Below, piece after piece: positions 58,843-64,000 of a stretch of 64,000 bases of DNA. The position numbers and the translations under genes were made by a program. A model generated the notes under the pieces. The model was not told the DNA's origin. It ran no database searches and saw nothing but the letters and a program-made list of their open reading frames with translations. Each line of letters opens with the position of its first letter. The stretch's first letter is position 1. Location: assembly GCA_943735955.1 (NCBI GenBank), contig OX030959.1, positions 3,157,772 through 3,221,771 on the forward strand. Reading direction: 5' to 3'. This DNA is from Piscicola geometra (Eukaryota; Annelida; Clitellata; Hirudinida; Piscicolidae).

Positions 58843-60018
58843 ATGAAACGTTCTGCAGCAATATCAACTCCAAATCTAAGTGAAACTACTTTCGAGTTTT
58901 TAACATCTGAGCGGCCAAGAATAGAAAAAATTAAAAATTCTTTAAAAATTTCTAGAAAATCAGGCCTGGTGGATGAGATTGAAGAAAAATTAATGGAGAA
59001 GGTTGGAGAAAAGCTCAAGAAAATGAGACAGTCTCTGGGAAGTGAAAATGAAGAAAATGTTAAAGTTTGGGGAAGCGAAATCGGAAAAGACAACAAAATT
59101 AATGTTCTTCACAAGAGCGAAAATAATTTTGCAAAAAATAAACATGAATTTAATGATCATTTTCAAGAAAGAGTTAATAAAACTTCAAGAAAATTTCGAA
59201 TGCCCACTCTGGAGGTATACAAAGATTCGAACCTTGCAAGAAAGATCATCACAGAAAGACAAAGTAACTCTTTTGCGTCTTCAAGTAGTTACCCTACGCT
59301 AGCTAACAGTTTTCAAAACCTGCCCGAACTAGTAGAAAGCACTCTGACCCTTAAGCGCTGTCTTTCAATTCCACTCTCCAGTGAAGAGCCTTTGTTCTCC
59401 CTTCCGAGGCAGACGTCCAACATAGAAAATATAGATTTGTGTAATAGCCGAGAAGTGAAGAATGAAAAAAATCCATCGTACAGAAATGTGAAAACTTATA
59501 AAATTAATGAAAGTTTAAAAAATTGGAAGTCGACCGACTTAGTTGGTTCCAGCCAAAAGAAAGAGAAAGTCGAAAAAACGTCTGAAAAACGTGGATTAGT
59601 TAAAGAGCGACACCACAGAAGCCACATCAACAACCTGGACATCATTTCCGACATCGACGACAGGTTCATCAAGGTGCACAGGTACTACGAAAACCATGGC
59701 AACGATGTTGCAGCGAACCACAGCGACAACATCACTGTTATAAAGCCAGCCTATGAGAAGACCGTTAAACGATCAACATTTTCGATCATAACAACCCTAA
59801 CTGAGAATATGAAAGCCACCGCAACTACTTCAACGGTGTATACAAAACCTGCCCGCAACACATCTACCCCCACCAGCACTACTACCACTAATAAAACTTT
59901 CATGTATAATTACAAGAATATAGATAGTCATCGGAGCACGGCTTTCTGTCACTCGGCACATGTGTCGAGCCTTGACAATTTCATTATCACTAACACGAAA
60001 AATAAATGGAAGATTTGA
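58843..60018 (+). CDS. Unrecognised 391-residue basic, low-complexity protein
   Basis: A single open frame starting MKRSAAISTPNLSETTFEF, preceded by an acceptor-like TTTCTCAG. It is rich in Lys, Ser, Asn and Glu, with a Lys/Glu-rich helical segment (about residues 27-70), several serine clusters and a Thr-rich stretch near the end (about 325-355). No signal peptide, membrane segment or known domain is apparent. It is much longer than expected by chance in AT-rich DNA, so a real, probably disordered, protein is likely. It might be part of a larger spliced gene. Function unknown. Confidence 0.6.
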   Translation: MKRSAAISTPNLSETTFEFLTSERPRIEKIKNSLKISRKSGLVDEIEEKLMEKVGEKLKKMRQSLGSENEENVKVWGSEIGKDNKINVLHKSENNFAKNKHEFNDHFQERVNKTSRKFRMPTLEVYKDSNLARKIITERQSNSFASSSSYPTLANSFQNLPELVESTLTLKRCLSIPLSSEEPLFSLPRQTSNIENIDLCNSREVKNEKNPSYRNVKTYKINESLKNWKSTDLVGSSQKKEKVEKTSEKRGLVKERHHRSHINNLDIISDIDDRFIKVHRYYENHGNDVAANHSDNITVIKPAYEKTVKRSTFSIITTLTENMKATATTSTVYTKPARNTSTPTSTTTTNKTFMYNYKNIDSHRSTAFCHSAHVSSLDNFIITNTKNKWKI

Positions 60019-60328
60019 GATGCAGTTTGATAATTCAATATATCTATATTTTCAATGATAACAACATTCCAACGAGGAAGTGATTTTTTACTCAATCTAT
60101 AAACATGGAAAAAATGATTTGGAAGTTGTATGCAATTAACTATCACACAAGTCCTCTCAACAGATATTTCGTTTGTCATAAACGATAGAGAAAAAAATGG
60201 CTTTATTATTTATCTTATCATCAACACCCATTGAATTTTTTGTCTTAATTATTGTATACATTTTCTATTGATATTGAAGATAGATATTAATAACTTGACT
60301 TTCTTTATCAATGTGTTTGAAAATGTTT

Positions 60329-60334
60329 AATAAA
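60329..60334 (+). terminator. Possible poly(A) signal of the 58.8-kb gene
   Basis: AATAAA about 310 bases after the stop codon. In AT-rich DNA the motif is common, so the assignment is weak. Confidence 0.35.
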
Positions 60335-62192
60335 ATTCTTTTTTAAATATTCTTTTAATTTCAGGCTTTTAGATAACTAATTTGTGTTTATAGTTTTTAG
60401 CTTAAAACCTTTCGCCAGAGGGGAGACTAAAAACATCTCACCAATCGAATCTAAACCTTGTTTCGAATGATATTAAGGGATTTCTGATCTATAACTTTGT
60501 AGTTTCGATTCTGATTCAATAAACTTGATAATAGTCTCAAGTCCGCCTAATAAACAGTGATAAGTTTTCTGAATACATTCATATGTTTTATTATTCGTCC
60601 TTATTCGTATTTGACGAAAACTTTTGCCTCTGATCGTTCCAAATAAATCCTGCGTAAACTGTGGGAAAAATCACGTTAATTTCGAGTAAATGTCGTGGTT
60701 TTTGTCATCTCAAGTTTTGACCACGTTGAAAAAGCTCATTCATAAAAACTCATTAATCATATTATAAAAGAACTATCTCAATGTTCAAATCTTTTCAAAA
60801 CAAACATTCTCTAAACAAATGACCTATTACATAAATATTTTTTCATTATCTTCAAAAGTGAAACAGACGGTTTATGGCTTTCAAATTTGAGACCATACGC
60901 AGCTAACGACGGCGGCTAATCATGCCGATTTTTGTATGCCTCGGGACGAGGGCAAAGCGCAAACGAACATACATTCACTTGCGCTGAGACCAATCCAACA
61001 TAACTCATTTCAACGCTAAAGTTCTACGCGTTACAAAAAGTATGAAAAAGATTTTTACAAATAATATAAGTTTTAGCTCGATTCATTAACAGTTCAACTA
61101 GCAAGAGTAACATGTGCTTATCAATGTGCTAATCTAATGAAGACTTGATGTTTTTCGTCGAAACAAATTAATTTTAAAAAAAGTAATTTTGAAAAGATAT
61201 TTGAAAAATGTTTTAATAATTAATATTAAAAAAACATAATAAACTAAAGTTATGGCGTCGTTTCCTAAAGCAACTGGTGGAAATATTTCTCTATGAATAG
61301 AAAATATTTTTTATATTTATAAATGGAAAAATTAAGAAACATTTTATTTAAAAGTTTTCAGGCTTAGATTTATGTGCTTTCAAAAATTATTTTTAATCAG
61401 CATCATACAGAATCTCGACTTTAAAATTTATAGGATATTACTTTTTCAATATTATTTTAAACATTTTGTATAATTCCTTATATCTAGCTCATAAATCTTT
61501 TACGCGATATTTTAAAAGTTCTTTTCTTTCTTATGCATTTTTCTAGTTTAACAGCTTTTCAACAATTTTTTTTTCTTTTTGTGGAGAAATTTTGAATTAT
61601 ATTTTTACCTTTCTTATCAGATCGATATACATTTTGGCTCAATATTTTACGTAAATATGTTTAAATTATCGATTCCGTGAAACAACGCTTATCGTCTTGT
61701 CCTCAGAAAGACCCAAACGTATGTTTCTTCAGTTGTAACAGGTTTCATCGTACTTTGTACAAAAACTATAATTGTTTTTTTCGAAAAAATATATTATCTT
61801 TTTTTTTACAATAAAAAAGATAATTATCAAGTTTACTATTAAACGAAAATTAATAATGAGAAAAAATGCATCTCTTAAAAAAAGAGTACTGTAAAATACA
61901 AGAATCTTTGAACATTAATATTTTTTAGGAAACCATCATTTTGCTTGTTTCAGTACGATTTATTGAACGGTTTATTTAAAGACATGAATATCTATAACGG
62001 CCAATAAAAATTGAAATTGATTGAAATTAACTCTATTTTCCAACATTAGAATATTAATTATCTCATTTTTTTCAAGTTTTTGTATTTCACGGTTTGTTGT
62101 TTTCCAAATAATTAGTTTTTGTTTAGGTATCATCGTTTAAAAAAATATAATTATGGTTTTAAAAAATAGGCATAAAACCGAGTCACAAAATA
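60335..62192. other. Intergenic, AT-rich, no gene seen
   Basis: No exon, RNA gene or tandem array recognised. Confidence 0.6.
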
Positions 62193-62344
62193 TTTCAGTT
62201 TTTTAAAAAAATCATAAGAAAAAATAATAATATAGTTTGAAACATTTCAGTTTAAAAAAAATTCATAAGAAAAAATAATAATATAATTTGAAAAACTTCA
62301 GTTTTAAAAAAATTATAAGAAAAAATAATAATATAGTTTGAAAC
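62193..62344. repeat. About 52-bp AT-rich tandem repeat, three copies
   Basis: Three imperfect copies, each starting TTCAGTTT and containing ATAAGAAAAAATAATAATAT, with starts at about 62193, 62246 and 62297. Confidence 0.85.
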
Positions 62345-64000
62345 CACTAAAAACTGCTTTATTTTTCATTGCCTCGAGCTTTATTTTAAGATTATAAAAC
62401 ATTTTAAACCTGAACTTTTTTGTCTGCACTTAGACTTTTAATGGAAAAGAAACATACTTTAAAGACATTTAGGAATTATAATAATTTTTGCAAACGTTTT
62501 TCAATTGTTTATTTCGAAGCAAAAAGCAAGTTTACCAAAGATTTCAAATTGATAGAAGGAATTTAATTTCATGGACATATCAATCAGATAAGAGAAAATC
62601 CAATTTAAACTTTCAAATAAAATGGCCTTTATATCGTTTCAAAAATTCTGCGAATTTGAAAAAGATTTACATATGCAACATAAAAAACAAAATTAAAAAT
62701 AAAGGATGTAAAATACAAAATAAAAAAGTTAAAGCCAACCGATGCTGGGGGCAAAAAAGATTGAGAATCTATAAACGGATCTTGCAAACACATAAGAATG
62801 TTTAACACGCCTTTAAGATTTTTAAATTCTACAATCGTTTGATCTTTCAGATTATTTAGAGTCAGGATGCCATCAATCAAACTGTCTATTGTTCGCAGAC
62901 CCTTATAACATCGTAACAGCTTAAAGGAGACCACTATGATTGATAAAAATGTACATATTGTATTTATTCACAATCAATTTAATACATAATTCAATTTTTT
63001 AACATGTTTTCTCCATAGATTTAAAAAAAAACTGCACATAAAAAAACCTTTATTGAAGACTAGAAAGACCCAAACTTGATTTGCTTTATGGTCTCTGCGG
63101 AAGACCTGCTAATATCCTAATACTTTTTGCTCATTGAGGTTATGTATGAGATTTAAAACCAATAAAAAATAATTGTTAATAGAAGAATTTTGTGAAAATA
63201 ATTTTTGAGTATCAACCATTGCACTAATAAACTTTATTTGTATTTCGCGCTTTAAATTTTAGATCTAAATAATAATCCTGTTGATGTAAAAAGAATAAAA
63301 AATCTAAAAACGGCCATTGAAAAGTTTAAAAAAAATACTTTACATTTAATTAATTTTTTTCGGAAGAAATAAATTTCTTTGAAAAAGGAAATTATTGTTT
63401 CAGTATTTCTTAGAATAAAAAAAAACTATTAATAATTCATTTGAATCAAAACTGAATTCTTGAAAGAAAATACTTTCTTTGAAGCAACATAAAATATTGA
63501 AAAGATGTACAAAATTGACTGTCTCTAAAAACATTTTTTAATAATTAAGTTAATGATGTTTTAGGAAAGAAAAGTGAAAAATAAAACACTATTATTTCAG
63601 GTTTAAAACGAATTTTGTAAGTTTTACTGAATAAATAAGACTCGTGACCAAAAGGTAATGAAATGTAATTCAAAAATTCTTTATATACATTTAAAAACAT
63701 AAAAAGAACTTTAAAAAACATGGAAAAATGACATAAACATAAAGTAAAAAACGGAAACATTCAGAAATTCTGTGCGGGAATGAAAGATTGATTGTGCAAG
63801 CAGCATTTTCATTATTTATTACGATCTAAAGGCAATAAATTATATTTTAAAATGTGATAATTGACATAAACGTATAAACGTTTCCTAATTTTTATCGAGC
63901 CTCTTTTGAAAGATTTTCATTCCATGTTAATCACAGCCTAATGATAATTATAGCCCTTCACCGGATACAAACCTGATTAAGAAGAAGATAATGAACGATG
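62345..64000. other. AT-rich sequence to the right edge, no gene seen
   Basis: Open frames of up to about 100 codons exist on both strands but are Lys/Asn/Phe/Ile-rich, overlap one another and lack family resemblance. Confidence 0.55.

Noticed and set aside
62488..62934. Overlapping 100-codon frames on both strands
   Set aside because: Lys/Asn/Phe/Ile-rich composition typical of AT-rich non-coding DNA; no splice or family support.

Overview
The window is eukaryotic, animal DNA. Genes are split by GT-AG introns, intergenic DNA is AT-rich, and the proteins include a BMP2/4-class ligand, a doublecortin protein, a CaMK-type kinase, an OATP transporter, an Ig-domain protein and a motile-cilium protein. 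A bilaterian with motile cilia fits. Very short introns (37 bp in one gene), Asn/Asp-rich insertions and abundant simple repeats suggest a fast-evolving invertebrate, possibly a spiralian; that last step is inference. All identifications come from reading translated exons against remembered protein families; no database search was run.

Layout. 0.4-19.3 kb (minus): the N-terminal half of a large CFAP46-like gene (central-pair C1d component), running off the left edge, with introns full of minisatellites, including a 5.1-kb G-rich array. 19.5-21.0 kb (plus): an ERI1-like 3'-5' exoribonuclease, head-to-head with CFAP46. 21.7-23.2 kb (minus): an intronless dual-specificity phosphatase. 24.3-25.0 kb (minus): a NATD1-like small acetyltransferase. 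25.3-26.8 kb (minus): a complete three-exon BMP2/4-like ligand. 27.9-32.7 kb (plus): an ATRIP-like checkpoint protein. 34.8-40.0 kb (plus): a ten-exon OATP/SLCO transporter. 41.1-42.6 kb (plus): a doublecortin-only unit with its own stop and poly(A) signal, followed at 43.2-48.0 kb by a doublecortin-like-kinase catalytic unit. 54.0-56.1 kb (minus): an Ig-domain protein, 5' part not found. 58.8-60.0 kb (plus): an unrecognised single-exon protein. The rest looks non-coding, apart from a MITE-like element at 50.4 kb and a tRNA-like element at 14.9 kb.

The genes do not form one pathway; this is ordinary animal gene order. For BMP, NATD1, ERI1, the transporter and the doublecortin unit, every exon phase closes exactly, which makes those models firm. 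CFAP46 and ATRIP are firm in most exons and loose in a few, named below.

The most unusual signal is in splicing. Many introns of CFAP46, ATRIP and the kinase unit are made of tandem repeats that abut the splice junctions: AC/C-rich repeats ending at the acceptor AG, and in several introns GT/G-rich repeats starting at the donor. The two halves could pair in RNA. This is the best candidate here for an undescribed arrangement.
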